Shown here in pieces: positions 7,211 through 15,982 of a stretch of DNA of 46,869 bases. The notes below the pieces were generated by a model. It saw nothing but the letters and a program-made list of their open reading frames with translations. It searched no databases and was not told where the DNA came from. Made by a program: the position numbers and the translations under genes. The stretch spans positions 1-46,869 of the forward strand of contig CAZIKB010000046.1 in NCBI GenBank assembly GCA_964539665.1, in the 5' to 3' direction. Origin of the DNA: CAZIKB01 sp964539665. Its GTDB lineage: Bacteria > Zhuqueibacterota > Zhuqueibacteria > Oceanimicrobiales > Oceanimicrobiaceae. Numbering within the stretch: position 1 is the first letter of the stretch; each line of letters starts with the position of its first letter.

Positions 7211-9580
7211 CTACTCGTATCTGAGGGCTTCGGCCGGGTCCGCCAGCGCTGCTTTGATGGCTTGAAAGCTGACAGTGAGTACGGCCGTGGCAATGGCAAT
7301 CATTGCTGCGAGAATGAATACCCAATATTCCATATCAATGCGATAAGCAAAGTTCTGCAGCCAATTATTCATGGCAAACCAGGCAATCGGCCAGGCAACA
7401 ATATTTGCAATCACCACTAATTTCAGAAACTCTTTTGAAAGCAATCCTGTGATACCCATGACCGAAGCGCCCAGTACTTTTCTAACGCCAATTTCTTTTG
7501 TTCTCAGTTCGGTAGAAAAGGATGCGAGGCTGAATAAACCAAGGAGGGCTATCACTATCGCCAGAAGCGAAAAATAAAAGAACATCTCCTGAAATCGCTG
7601 CTCAGATTTATAGAGGTTGTCAAATGCTTCATCCAGAAATGAATACTCGAAGGGTACAGATTGGGCAAATTGTCTCCAGATATTTTCAATTGCGCCCAGA
7701 GTCTCAGAAATATTACGTGCATTAATTTTGACCGAAAGCAAATCAAAACGATTGCGCCCGGGTTGATTGGTGAGAATCAAAGGTTTTATTTTAGAATGCA
7801 TGGTCGCATAATGAAAATCCTTTACAACGCCAATTACTTTGTGATCTCCATTTCGGTTTATGGCCTTGCCTATCGGATCATCCCAGTCCAATGACCTGGC
7901 TAAAGTTTCATTTATTAGATAGGCCGTTTTATCGGTCGAAAACTCCTTTGAGAAATTCCTGCCGCTCATCATGTCAATATCAAAAGTTTCTAAAAAGTGT
8001 TCATCCACGTCCACGACATGAATCATAATAGGATTTTTTACCCCCTCAGGAATATAACCATTACTGGTAAATCCAGCATAAGGCACTTCTGATGAGGCTG
8101 CAACATTCAGTATGCCGGCCAGATTAGACAACTCCTGTTTTAGCGTTTCACTTTTTAGTTTGTTTTCATCACTGATAAGCGGTATCACAACTACATGTTC
8201 TTTGTTAAATCCCAATTCTTTGTCCTTGACAAAATGGAGTTGACGATTTATCAGCATGGTACAAATTATAAGTGTAATTGAAATGGTAAATTGCAAAACC
8301 ACCAGAATGTTTCTTGATTTTTCCTTGTTTGTGCCGCTTCTAACTTCACCCTTTAAAGTCTTAACTGCCTGAAAGGATGACAAATACAGCGCAGGATAAC
8401 TCCCAGCGACAATTCCAATAACGAAAATAGTCAATAAAACTCCCCAAAAATCTGCCAGATTAATCAGGCTGGATAAATTTAATTCTTTATTCAGCAAAGC
8501 CTGATACGAAGGGAAAAAGAGCTCGACTAAAAAAAAGGCAATCATTAGGGCTATAACAGTTAATAAAATTGATTCACCTAAAAATTGCATGATTAGATTT
8601 TGTTTGTTTGCGCCTAATACTTTTCGTACCCCTACTTCTTTAGCTCGCCTGGTTGCGCGAGCTGTCGTTAAATTCATAAAATTGATGCAGGCAATTAACA
8701 AAATAAGCAACGCGATAGCCGAAAAAATGTATATATTTGTCAGTCCCGTATCAGAATATTCATTGTGATAAAGATGGATGTCTTGCAATGGCTGCAGGTA
8801 GGGTTCATTCTTAAAACCATAATTAGCTGATTGTTCATTAATGTAGCCCCACATAAAATCAGGAAATTTTGCTTCAACATCTTCGGGAGAAGCATCAGGC
8901 GCCAGTTTAACATAGGCATAGTATTGATTACCGCCATTCCAATCCATGTAATTATGGGGGTCATTGTATAATGTCACGAATGATATTAGGGTGTTGAACT
9001 GAATATGAGAATTGACCGAGGGTTCTTTGATGATGCCTGTTATTTTGTAATCATTTGCATTATCCAGTTTAACAATTTTTCCAATTGGATCATCGGAACC
9101 AAATATTCGTTCGGCTGTTTTTTCTGTTAAAACTATTGAATAGGGATCAACAAGGGCAGTTTTTGGATTACCAGCTAATAATTGAAAGGAAAAAACATCA
9201 AATAAAGTCGAATCGGCATACCTGATTCCATTAATTTTGATGGGCTGTTTGTCGTTTAAAGAAAAATAAGCTGTCTTATTGACTGTAAAACGTACAAAAT
9301 TTTCAACCTCGGGAAAGTCTCTGGCCATGGCTGGACCAATGGGCGGAGTAAATACCGGACTGTCTTCCTCCATCTTGCCATCCTTTAGATGAACGATAGA
9401 AACCCGATAAATATTGTCAGCATTTTCGTGAAATTTGTCATAGCTGAATTCAAATTGAATGTACAACAAAATGAAAAATGTCGCGGCAATACCAACTGAA
9501 AGGCCTAATATGTTTATTAAAGTAAAGGTTTTGTATTTCAATAAATTTCGTACGGCAATTTTCAAGTAGTTTTTAAACAT
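7211..9580 (-). CDS. MacB/FtsX-type ABC transporter permease 2
   Basis: This 789-aa paralogue of the flanking permeases has the same layout: an N-terminal helix (INILGLSVGIAATFFILLYI), a MacB_PCD periplasmic domain, a first FtsX domain around INFMNLTTARATRRAKEVGV, a second periplasmic domain, and a final FtsX domain with ELRTKEIGVRKVLGASVMGI, ending DPAEALRYE. A GAGG sits before ATG 9580. It lies 80 bp downstream of permease 3 and 164 bp upstream of permease 1. Three full double-FtsX permeases beside a single ATPase suggest they form alternative or mixed dimers with it. No frameshift or missing segment is seen. Confidence 0.92.
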   Translation of the reverse strand: MFKNYLKIAVRNLLKYKTFTLINILGLSVGIAATFFILLYIQFEFSYDKFHENADNIYRVSIVHLKDGKMEEDSPVFTPPIGPAMARDFPEVENFVRFTVNKTAYFSLNDKQPIKINGIRYADSTLFDVFSFQLLAGNPKTALVDPYSIVLTEKTAERIFGSDDPIGKIVKLDNANDYKITGIIKEPSVNSHIQFNTLISFVTLYNDPHNYMDWNGGNQYYAYVKLAPDASPEDVEAKFPDFMWGYINEQSANYGFKNEPYLQPLQDIHLYHNEYSDTGLTNIYIFSAIALLILLIACINFMNLTTARATRRAKEVGVRKVLGANKQNLIMQFLGESILLTVIALMIAFFLVELFFPSYQALLNKELNLSSLINLADFWGVLLTIFVIGIVAGSYPALYLSSFQAVKTLKGEVRSGTNKEKSRNILVVLQFTISITLIICTMLINRQLHFVKDKELGFNKEHVVVIPLISDENKLKSETLKQELSNLAGILNVAASSEVPYAGFTSNGYIPEGVKNPIMIHVVDVDEHFLETFDIDMMSGRNFSKEFSTDKTAYLINETLARSLDWDDPIGKAINRNGDHKVIGVVKDFHYATMHSKIKPLILTNQPGRNRFDLLSVKINARNISETLGAIENIWRQFAQSVPFEYSFLDEAFDNLYKSEQRFQEMFFYFSLLAIVIALLGLFSLASFSTELRTKEIGVRKVLGASVMGITGLLSKEFLKLVVIANIVAWPIAWFAMNNWLQNFAYRIDMEYWVFILAAMIAIATAVLTVSFQAIKAALADPAEALRYE

Positions 9581-9660
9581 GATAACCTCATGATTACAGA
9601 ATTCGGATTGCAGATTTTGGATTTATTCCGCAATCAGAAATCTCAAATCCACACTAATAA

Positions 9661-12072
9661 TCACTCGTACCGCAGTGCATCTGCTGGATTTGAAAAAGCT
9701 GTTTTGATCGCTTGATAACTTACTGTAAATAAGGCGACAATAAATACGGTAGCACCAGCGAATAAGAATATGTTTAAGTCAATGCTTGTTCTGTAAGCAA
9801 ATACCTGCAGCCAATTATTCATAATTATATAAGCAACAGGCCAGGCAATAACATTGGCAATTAAAGCTAGAGTAACATATTCTTTTGAGAGCAATTTTAC
9901 GATACTGGCTGCGGAAGCGCCGAGAACTTTGCGGACGCCGATCTCTTTAATGCGCTGTTGTGCTGAAAATGCAACCAGGCCGTATAATCCGAGACAGGCA
10001 ATGAAAATGGCGAGAAGTGTGAAATAGCCAAAGATTGATTGCATTTGTTCCTCGGAACGATAAAGCTTGCCAAAATTTTCATCAAGGAACGAATACTCAA
10101 ATGCATGATCAGGATCGAATTTTGTCCATTTGGTTTCCAAATCTGCAATTGTTGTTGAGATGTTTTCAGGACTTATTTTAACAAGCATATAAGCAAAATC
10201 TTCTGGCAATACCTGGAAAATTAAAGGCTCGATGGTATTATGCAACGACTGGAAATGAAAATCTTTGGCTACGCCGATCACTATTCCTCTACGAGTGACA
10301 TCATCATCAAACCAAACGATTTCTTTGTCAATAGCAGCATCCCAGGTAAATTGATTCGCAGCGGTTTCATTGAGAATATAAGACTGCTCCAAATCGGTAG
10401 AAAACTCTCTGGAAAAACCTCTGCCTTTCGCTATTTCGATACCAAGTGTTTTAAAAAAATCGTAATCAACCCGAATTTCAGAAACCGAGACATTTTGATT
10501 GTCAGGTTCCCAACGTATTGGATTTTGATTAAACCGACTGCCAGGTACATTGGAAACAGCCGAGGTCTTTACAATAGAAGGATTTTGCAAAAGCTCACTT
10601 TTAACAGCCTCGTAGTTAGCACGCATTGAAGACGCTTTTAAAGGAACAACGACGACCTGATCTTTTTCAAAACCTAATTTTTGCGTTCTAAGGAAATTTA
10701 ATTGTGAAGCTACGATACCGGTGCAAACAATTAAAGCGATTGAGATTGTAAATTGTACTACCACTAAAACTTTTCGAAAAAAAAGATTTTTTACGCCAGT
10801 TTTGAAACTACTTTTTAATACATTAACCGGCTTAAAGGCAGAAATGAAAAATGCCGGGTAACTTCCTGAAATAATTGCAACAATTAATGTAATTATAAAT
10901 ATGCCAGTCACCATTGACCTGTCCCCAGCAAAATCAATATTCAACTCTCGCCCTGTCAGGCTATTGAAGGCTGGCTGAAGTAATTCAACCAGTGCAATAG
11001 CTATCAGGATCGCAAAAATCGATATTAATGCAGATTCACCTAAAAACTGCTTTATGAGTTGCAGCCGGCTGGCTCCAATCACTTTTCGTACGCCTACTTC
11101 TTTCGCACGATTAGCAGACCGTGCGGTTGAGAGGTTCATGAAATTAATACAAGCTATCAGCAGAATAAAAAACGCAGCGGACGAAAAAAGATAGACATAG
11201 CTGATATCGCTGTTAGCTTCAAGCTCCCATTTCAGATGGGAATGGAGGTGAATGTCTGTAATCGGCTGAAGTGCAAAGCCAATTTCACCGCTCTCTAAAC
11301 TTTCGAAATCTCCTTCTGACCAATCAATAAATTTCCTTGACCAATGGGGAATTTTAGCTTCGACGATTTTAGGATCGGTACCTGGCGCAAGAACAAGATA
11401 GTTAAAATGACCAAAATCTTCCCACTCGTAATAACTGCCATCTTCAAAAGGTTTCAAGGTGACGTAAGATAACAGGAAATCAAATCTAAAGTGGGAATTG
11501 GCAGGAATATTTTCCAGGACGCCGGTGACGGTTAAAGGGAAATTTTGCTCAACTTCAAGAATGAGTGTTTTGCCCAGAGCCTCCTCGTCGCCAAAATATT
11601 TTCGGGCAATTTCTTCTGTGATAATCACTCCCCCTGTGATTTTCATGGCTGTTTCCGGGTCGCCCTGAAGCAGGCGAAAGGAAAAAACCTTGAAGAAGGT
11701 TGAATCGGCAGCATAGAAACCTGGCTCATCAAATCGTTTCTCCCCATATCGTACAGATAATTTGGGACGGGTCAGGCCTGGACCCCAAATTGGCGAAAGA
11801 CTAACGGCGTCGACAACTTCAGGAAAATCCCGTACCATTGCCTGGGCCATCGGATGTGGCGTGCGTGTTTGCGGCCTTAAACTCATCCAGGCAATTCGGT
11901 AAATATTATCAGCGTTTTTATGAAATCGATCATAACTGAGTTCATATTGCACATACAACAAGATAAAAATTGCGCAGGTCATGCCGATGGCAAGTCCGCT
12001 GATATTTATAAAAGAAAAACCTTTGTATTTGAGCAAATTTCTAAAAGCAATTTTAAGATAATTTTTGAACAT
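9661..12072 (-). CDS. MacB/FtsX-type ABC transporter permease 3
   Basis: This 803-aa permease has the same double-FtsX organisation: INISGLAIGMTCAIFILLYV at the N-terminal helix, INFMNLSTARSANRAKEVGV in the first FtsX domain, and QQRIKEIGVRKVLGASAASI in the second, ending NPADALRYE. It is the first permease after the ATPase gene, 85 bp downstream, and is probably on the same transcript. The ribosome site before ATG 12072 is weak. The spacer on its 5' side contains a perfect 12-bp inverted repeat (12102-12145). Its role is export of an unknown substrate across the inner membrane and periplasm together with the adaptor at 13044. Confidence 0.92.
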   Translation of the reverse strand: MFKNYLKIAFRNLLKYKGFSFINISGLAIGMTCAIFILLYVQYELSYDRFHKNADNIYRIAWMSLRPQTRTPHPMAQAMVRDFPEVVDAVSLSPIWGPGLTRPKLSVRYGEKRFDEPGFYAADSTFFKVFSFRLLQGDPETAMKITGGVIITEEIARKYFGDEEALGKTLILEVEQNFPLTVTGVLENIPANSHFRFDFLLSYVTLKPFEDGSYYEWEDFGHFNYLVLAPGTDPKIVEAKIPHWSRKFIDWSEGDFESLESGEIGFALQPITDIHLHSHLKWELEANSDISYVYLFSSAAFFILLIACINFMNLSTARSANRAKEVGVRKVIGASRLQLIKQFLGESALISIFAILIAIALVELLQPAFNSLTGRELNIDFAGDRSMVTGIFIITLIVAIISGSYPAFFISAFKPVNVLKSSFKTGVKNLFFRKVLVVVQFTISIALIVCTGIVASQLNFLRTQKLGFEKDQVVVVPLKASSMRANYEAVKSELLQNPSIVKTSAVSNVPGSRFNQNPIRWEPDNQNVSVSEIRVDYDFFKTLGIEIAKGRGFSREFSTDLEQSYILNETAANQFTWDAAIDKEIVWFDDDVTRRGIVIGVAKDFHFQSLHNTIEPLIFQVLPEDFAYMLVKISPENISTTIADLETKWTKFDPDHAFEYSFLDENFGKLYRSEEQMQSIFGYFTLLAIFIACLGLYGLVAFSAQQRIKEIGVRKVLGASAASIVKLLSKEYVTLALIANVIAWPVAYIIMNNWLQVFAYRTSIDLNIFLFAGATVFIVALFTVSYQAIKTAFSNPADALRYE

Positions 12073-12101
12073 AATTCTGCCATTTCGGATTTTTGAATAC
12101 T

Positions 12102-12145
12102 GATTGCGGATTTATTCTACGTTCTTAAATCAGAAATCCGCAATC
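12102..12145. repeat. Perfect 12-bp inverted repeat between ATPase and permease genes
   Basis: GATTGCGGATTT at 12102-12113 is the exact reverse complement of AAATCCGCAATC at 12134-12145, with a 20-base loop. In the mRNA it forms an intercistronic stem-loop. The spacer at 9605-9651 has related words (GGATTGCAGATTT, CCGCAATCAGAAATC), so this is probably a dispersed spacer repeat. There is no T-tract, so it is not a typical terminator. Confidence 0.7.
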
Positions 12146-12157
12146 CCATTTCTACAA

Positions 12158-12847
12158 TCAAACATGAAATTGTTCTTTAATATTCTCTGTTACAACATTT
12201 CCATCAAAAAGATGAATGATACGCTGGCTGTATTCAGCATAAGCAGGGGAGTGGGTTACCATTAATATGGTTGTTCCATTTTCATTTAATTCGGTAAGAA
12301 TATTCATCACTTCATCCCCGTGCGCAGAATCCAGGTTTCCTGTCGGTTCGTCAGCAAGAATGATTTTGGGCTTGGCTACAACAGCTCTGGAAACTGCTAC
12401 GCGCTGCTGTTGACCTCCAGATAACTGTTGTGGGAAATGGTTCTTACGATGCATGATCTGCATGTTCTCCAGTACACCTTCAACTCGTGTTTTGCGATCT
12501 GCTGAAGAAAAACCAAGATATAATAAAGGTAATTCGACATTTTCATATACAGTTAATTCATCAATTAGATTAAAGCTTTGAAAAACGAACCCAATGTTGG
12601 ATTTTCTCAAATTGGCACGCTGTCTTTCAGTATATTGTGAAACCTCCTGCTCAAGAAAGAAGAATTCGCCACCTGAGGGATTATCCAGTAATCCTAATAC
12701 ATTTAATAAAGTTGATTTACCACAACCTGAAGGGCCCATTATGCTGACAAATTCACCTTCCTTGATTTCTATGGTCACATTATTCAGGGCAGTTGTTTCT
12801 ACTTCTTCAGTGGTGTAAAGCTTTTTCAGATTATTTGTTTTAATCAT
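12158..12847 (-). CDS. ABC transporter ATPase, MacB/LolD-like
   Basis: This 229-aa cytoplasmic ATPase powers the adjacent FtsX permeases. Walker A is GPSGCGKST at 38-46, the Q-loop glutamine is Gln90 (FVFQSFNLID), the signature LSGGQQQR is at 142-149, Walker B is IILADEPT with Asp166/Glu167, and the switch His is His199 (MVTHS). The FVFQ..NL..ELTVYENVELPL region is typical of the LolD/MacB branch. A strong ribosome site (GAGGAGAG) precedes ATG 12847. It lies 196 bp downstream of the adaptor gene and 85 bp upstream of permease 3. Confidence 0.95.
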   Translation of the reverse strand: MIKTNNLKKLYTTEEVETTALNNVTIEIKEGEFVSIMGPSGCGKSTLLNVLGLLDNPSGGEFFFLEQEVSQYTERQRANLRKSNIGFVFQSFNLIDELTVYENVELPLLYLGFSSADRKTRVEGVLENMQIMHRKNHFPQQLSGGQQQRVAVSRAVVAKPKIILADEPTGNLDSAHGDEVMNILTELNENGTTILMVTHSPAYAEYSQRIIHLFDGNVVTENIKEQFHV

Positions 12848-13043
12848 TATTCTCTCCTCATTGATTGAATTATTTTTATTCGTTTAAAAAGATTTCATGT
12901 ATAATTTATTAGCTTTCAGCGGTCAGCTTTTCGCTTTTGGATAAACGATGACTTTTCTCCCAAACTTGCAATTTCCTAAAATCTTTCATCTTAATACCCT
13001 CGAAATGTATTTTAAAGTTTATTAATAGCTGACAGCTAAACAC

Positions 13044-14303
13044 TTATTTCAATATTAACTTGTCGATATCTCCAAAGCTGTCATACGATGAAGTGATAAC
13101 CTGTTCCCCGGGTTCCAGACCTTCCAGGACTTCGAAAACTTGTGGGTTTTGTCGTCCAAGTCTTATTTTTCTCTTGATAGCAAAATCGCCGCCTTCATTT
13201 AAAATATAAATCCATTGGCCGCCTGTTTTTTGGTAAAATCCTCCTTTCGGAATTAATACTGCTTCAGTTAAATCTCCTAATTCTAATCTTATGTGCAGGG
13301 TTTGACCACGTCGAATACCTCCTGGTGAATCGTCTACAAACTCTAAATCTACTTCGAACCTGCCTTCCCGGACTTCGGGATAGATTCTATTAGTGATAAG
13401 ATTATATGTTATTCCTGAAAAATCAAACTCCCCGGCCAGGCCTTTATCAATACGCGCAAGATAATGTTCATCAATGCCCGCGCGTACTCTGAATCCGTCT
13501 AATACGTCAATTTGTCCCACGCGTTCACCCATGTTTATGATTTCTCCTTCAAATTCAACACTCAGAGAAGTGAGTTGCCCGCTAATCGGCGCTGTGATGG
13601 TTAGCTCATCGAGCCTTTTTCTGGCGACTTTTAGATTATTTTCCAGCCGATCCAGCGATGTTTCTAATTGTGTGATTTGCACTTCTTGGAAAAGTGAATC
13701 CTGTTTGAATGATTCAGTATTCAGTTCCTGTCGTTTTATCTGATACTCATATTCATCTTTTGTGTCTTCAAACACTTCCTGTGCGATGAGTTTTTTCTGC
13801 CACAGATCCTTTCTGCGATCGTAAAGCCTTTTTAAGCGCTGGATTTGGTACGCCTGGTCTATCAGACCCTGGCGTATTCTGAGTCGATTTTGATCCAGAT
13901 TAAATCGCATGCTGGTCAACATGTTACGCTGCTCCATTACGGCTGCATCCTGAGATAATATTTGAACCTGCAGTGCCCTGTTCTCCAATTGCAAGATTTT
14001 GTCCCCGGCTTTCACTAAACTGCCAGCTTCAATGTAGACAGTATCTACCCGTCCGCCCTCAATAGCATCCAGGAAAATAGTTTTAATGGGTAGAACTGCA
14101 CCGGTAACCGGAATAAATTCCTGAAAAGGTCCGGTCTTAACTTCGGCAATCGTAATTTTTTGTTGTTCCACATTTAGCTTTGAACTCCTATCGCCAAAAA
14201 CGAAATTGTAAATGATAAAGATGAAGAAAAGACCCGAAATTCCAAGTCCAGCTATTTTCTTTGGAGGCCAATTTCGTTTTTTTAGTTGCTTATCCATTCC
14301 CAT
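13044..14303 (-). CDS. Periplasmic adaptor (MacA/HlyD-type) of the export system
   Basis: This 419-aa membrane-fusion protein has one N-terminal membrane helix (about 17-36), a lipoyl/biotinyl-like half-motif (GGRVDTVYIEAGSLVKAGDK), a long alpha-helical hairpin (about 115-235, rich in Gln/Arg/Leu heptads), the second lipoyl half (LTITAPISGQLTSLSVEFEG), a beta-barrel, and a C-terminal membrane-proximal domain ending GLEPGEQVITSS. It should link the inner-membrane permease-ATPase to an outer-membrane channel; no TolC-type gene is in the window. GAGGAA lies 6 bases before ATG 14303, and a consensus sigma-54 promoter lies about 50 bp upstream, so the operon is probably switched on by the divergent NtrC-type regulator. 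Confidence 0.92.
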   Translation of the reverse strand: MGMDKQLKKRNWPPKKIAGLGISGLFFIFIIYNFVFGDRSSKLNVEQQKITIAEVKTGPFQEFIPVTGAVLPIKTIFLDAIEGGRVDTVYIEAGSLVKAGDKILQLENRALQVQILSQDAAVMEQRNMLTSMRFNLDQNRLRIRQGLIDQAYQIQRLKRLYDRRKDLWQKKLIAQEVFEDTKDEYEYQIKRQELNTESFKQDSLFQEVQITQLETSLDRLENNLKVARKRLDELTITAPISGQLTSLSVEFEGEIINMGERVGQIDVLDGFRVRAGIDEHYLARIDKGLAGEFDFSGITYNLITNRIYPEVREGRFEVDLEFVDDSPGGIRRGQTLHIRLELGDLTEAVLIPKGGFYQKTGGQWIYILNEGGDFAIKRKIRLGRQNPQVFEVLEGLEPGEQVITSSYDSFGDIDKLILK

Positions 14304-14352
14304 AATTGTTCCTCATAATTTTTATTTCGCAATTAGACGTGTAATTAATTTG

Positions 14353-14367
14353 GCAATACCCGTGCCA
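14353..14367 (-). promoter_or_regulatory. Sigma-54 promoter of the export operon
   Basis: On the minus strand the sequence reads TGGCACGGGTATTGC. This matches the -24/-12 consensus TGGCACG-N4-TTGC in every fixed position, with the required 10 bases between GG and GC. Transcription would start near 14341, giving a leader of about 38 bases before the adaptor ATG. Confidence 0.88.
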
Positions 14368-14443
14368 ATATTAATTATTATGAATTTACAATATAAGATT
14401 AATTATTGCAATAATAAAAAGTATACGCTGGCATTACAATAGG

Positions 14444-14459
14444 TGTTCGCTGGCGGACA
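14444..14459. promoter_or_regulatory. 16-bp dyad, candidate enhancer site for the NtrC-type regulator
   Basis: TGTTCGCTGGCGGACA is an imperfect palindrome (arms TGTtCG / CGgACA). Its centre is about 110 bp upstream of the expected export-operon start and about 90 bp upstream of the weaker promoter on the other side. This is the usual distance for enhancer sites of sigma-54 activators. A second CGCTGGC word lies at 14426-14432. Confidence 0.45.
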
Positions 14460-14514
14460 GAGGCTGTTGCGTATGATTCCAACTCAGGTATGGGATTTTG
14501 ATGAAAATTGGCTA

Positions 14515-14529
14515 TGGTGTATTATTTGC
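14515..14529 (+). promoter_or_regulatory. Possible sigma-54-like promoter of the regulator-kinase operon
   Basis: TGGTGTATTATTTGC keeps the TGG and TTGC elements with exact 10-base GG-GC spacing but departs from the consensus at CAC. If used, transcription would begin near 14541, about 65 bases before the regulator ATG, and would give autoregulation. Confidence 0.35.
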
Positions 14530-14605
14530 TTGATTTTTCTTCTCAATTGTTTAGTTTATTATAACCAATACAAATCAAAATATTAATAACATAAGTTCAT
14601 ACTAA

Positions 14606-15982
14606 ATGAGTACAAAATATGGTAAAATTCTGGTCATCGATGATGATGAAGATATTCTTCTGGCAGCACGATTATTTTTGAAGAAACATTTTAACCTGGT
14701 TCATACAGAAAAAAATCCGAAGGCAATTCCAACGCAGCTTAAAAACGAAAGCTACGATGTTGTTCTACTTGACATGAATTTTGCAAAGGGAGCGAGTAGT
14801 GGTAAAGAAGGCTTTCTCTGGCTTAACAAGATTCTTGAAATCGATCCTTCTGCAGTTGTTGTAATGGTCACTGCCTATGGAGATGTGCAGATGGCTGTTC
14901 GTGCGATTAAAGAAGGGGCCATGGATTTTGTATTAAAACCGTGGCAAAACGAAAAATTGCTGGCGACCATTTCTGCAGCGATGAATCTGCGTCAGACCAA
15001 GGTAGAAGTAGCTAACCTGCGGTCGCGGCAAAAACAATTAAACGCCGATTTAGATCAGCATTTTCACCATTTCATCGGTGAATGTGAGGCCATGCAAAAA
15101 TTGTTTGTCACCATCCAGAAAGTCGCGCAAACGGATGCTAATGTGTTCATAACCGGCGAAAACGGCACCGGCAAGGAGCTGGTAGCCCGGGAGCTGCATC
15201 GCCAGTCTTTACGCATACAGGAAGTTTTTATTAGCGTTGATATGGGTGCGATAAGCGAAACCCTTTTTGAAAGCGAATTGTTTGGCCATGTGAAAGGCGC
15301 TTTTACAGATGCAAAGGAAGATCGTGCCGGCCGCTTTGAGATCGCTTCAGGAGGCACACTTTTTCTGGATGAAATCGGCAACCTGCCACTGCCGCTGCAA
15401 GCCAAATTATTAACGGTTTTACAGAATCGACAGGTGATCCGTCTCGGCTCAAACATTCCCAAGAAAATCGATGTACGCTTAATTTGTGCAACCAATAAAC
15501 CCATACATGAAATGGTTGCGGAAAATAAATTCCGCCAGGATTTGCTCTATAGAATCAATACAGTCGAAATTCAAATGCCGCCATTAAGAGAACGAATAGA
15601 TGATATTTCTTTACTAATAGATTATTTCTTAGACTATTATTCGAAAAAATATCAAAAGCCAATGAAACGAGTCAATGCTGCTGTGTTAAAAAAGTTAGAA
15701 AAATATCACTGGCCGGGTAATGTTCGGGAACTTCAGCATGCCATTGAACGGGCAATTATTATGAGTGATTCGCAGGCTCTGCAACCGTTTGATTTTTTCT
15801 TCACATCTCCGGAACAAAAAGAAGATGGATTGATTTTTGATAATTTTAATTTAGAAGAGGTGGAAAAAATAGTTATTCAGAAAGCGATCAGTAAGTACGG
15901 AGGAAATATTAGTAAAGCGGCTCGTGAGTTAGGATTAACCCGCACTTCTCTCTATCGCAGGCTCGAAAAATATGATTTATAA
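14606..15982 (+). CDS. Sigma-54-dependent response regulator (NtrC family)
   Basis: This 458-aa regulator has three domains. The receiver (1-125) has acidic Asp12-Asp14, phospho-acceptor Asp56 (VVLLDMN), Thr89 and Lys111. The AAA+ domain (about 155-390) has Walker A GENGTGKE at 185-192, Walker B around TLFLDEIG (252-259) and a sigma-54-contacting loop GAFTDA at 232-237, a common variant of GAFTGA. A Fis-type helix-turn-helix (about 415-456) ends ARELGLTRTSLYRRLEKYDL. It should activate sigma-54 promoters on phosphorylation. Its last 11 bases overlap the kinase gene, and it is divergent from the export operon, whose promoter is a consensus sigma-54 site, so that operon is the likely target. 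Confidence 0.95.
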   Translation: MSTKYGKILVIDDDEDILLAARLFLKKHFNLVHTEKNPKAIPTQLKNESYDVVLLDMNFAKGASSGKEGFLWLNKILEIDPSAVVVMVTAYGDVQMAVRAIKEGAMDFVLKPWQNEKLLATISAAMNLRQTKVEVANLRSRQKQLNADLDQHFHHFIGECEAMQKLFVTIQKVAQTDANVFITGENGTGKELVARELHRQSLRIQEVFISVDMGAISETLFESELFGHVKGAFTDAKEDRAGRFEIASGGTLFLDEIGNLPLPLQAKLLTVLQNRQVIRLGSNIPKKIDVRLICATNKPIHEMVAENKFRQDLLYRINTVEIQMPPLRERIDDISLLIDYFLDYYSKKYQKPMKRVNAAVLKKLEKYHWPGNVRELQHAIERAIIMSDSQALQPFDFFFTSPEQKEDGLIFDNFNLEEVEKIVIQKAISKYGGNISKAARELGLTRTSLYRRLEKYDL

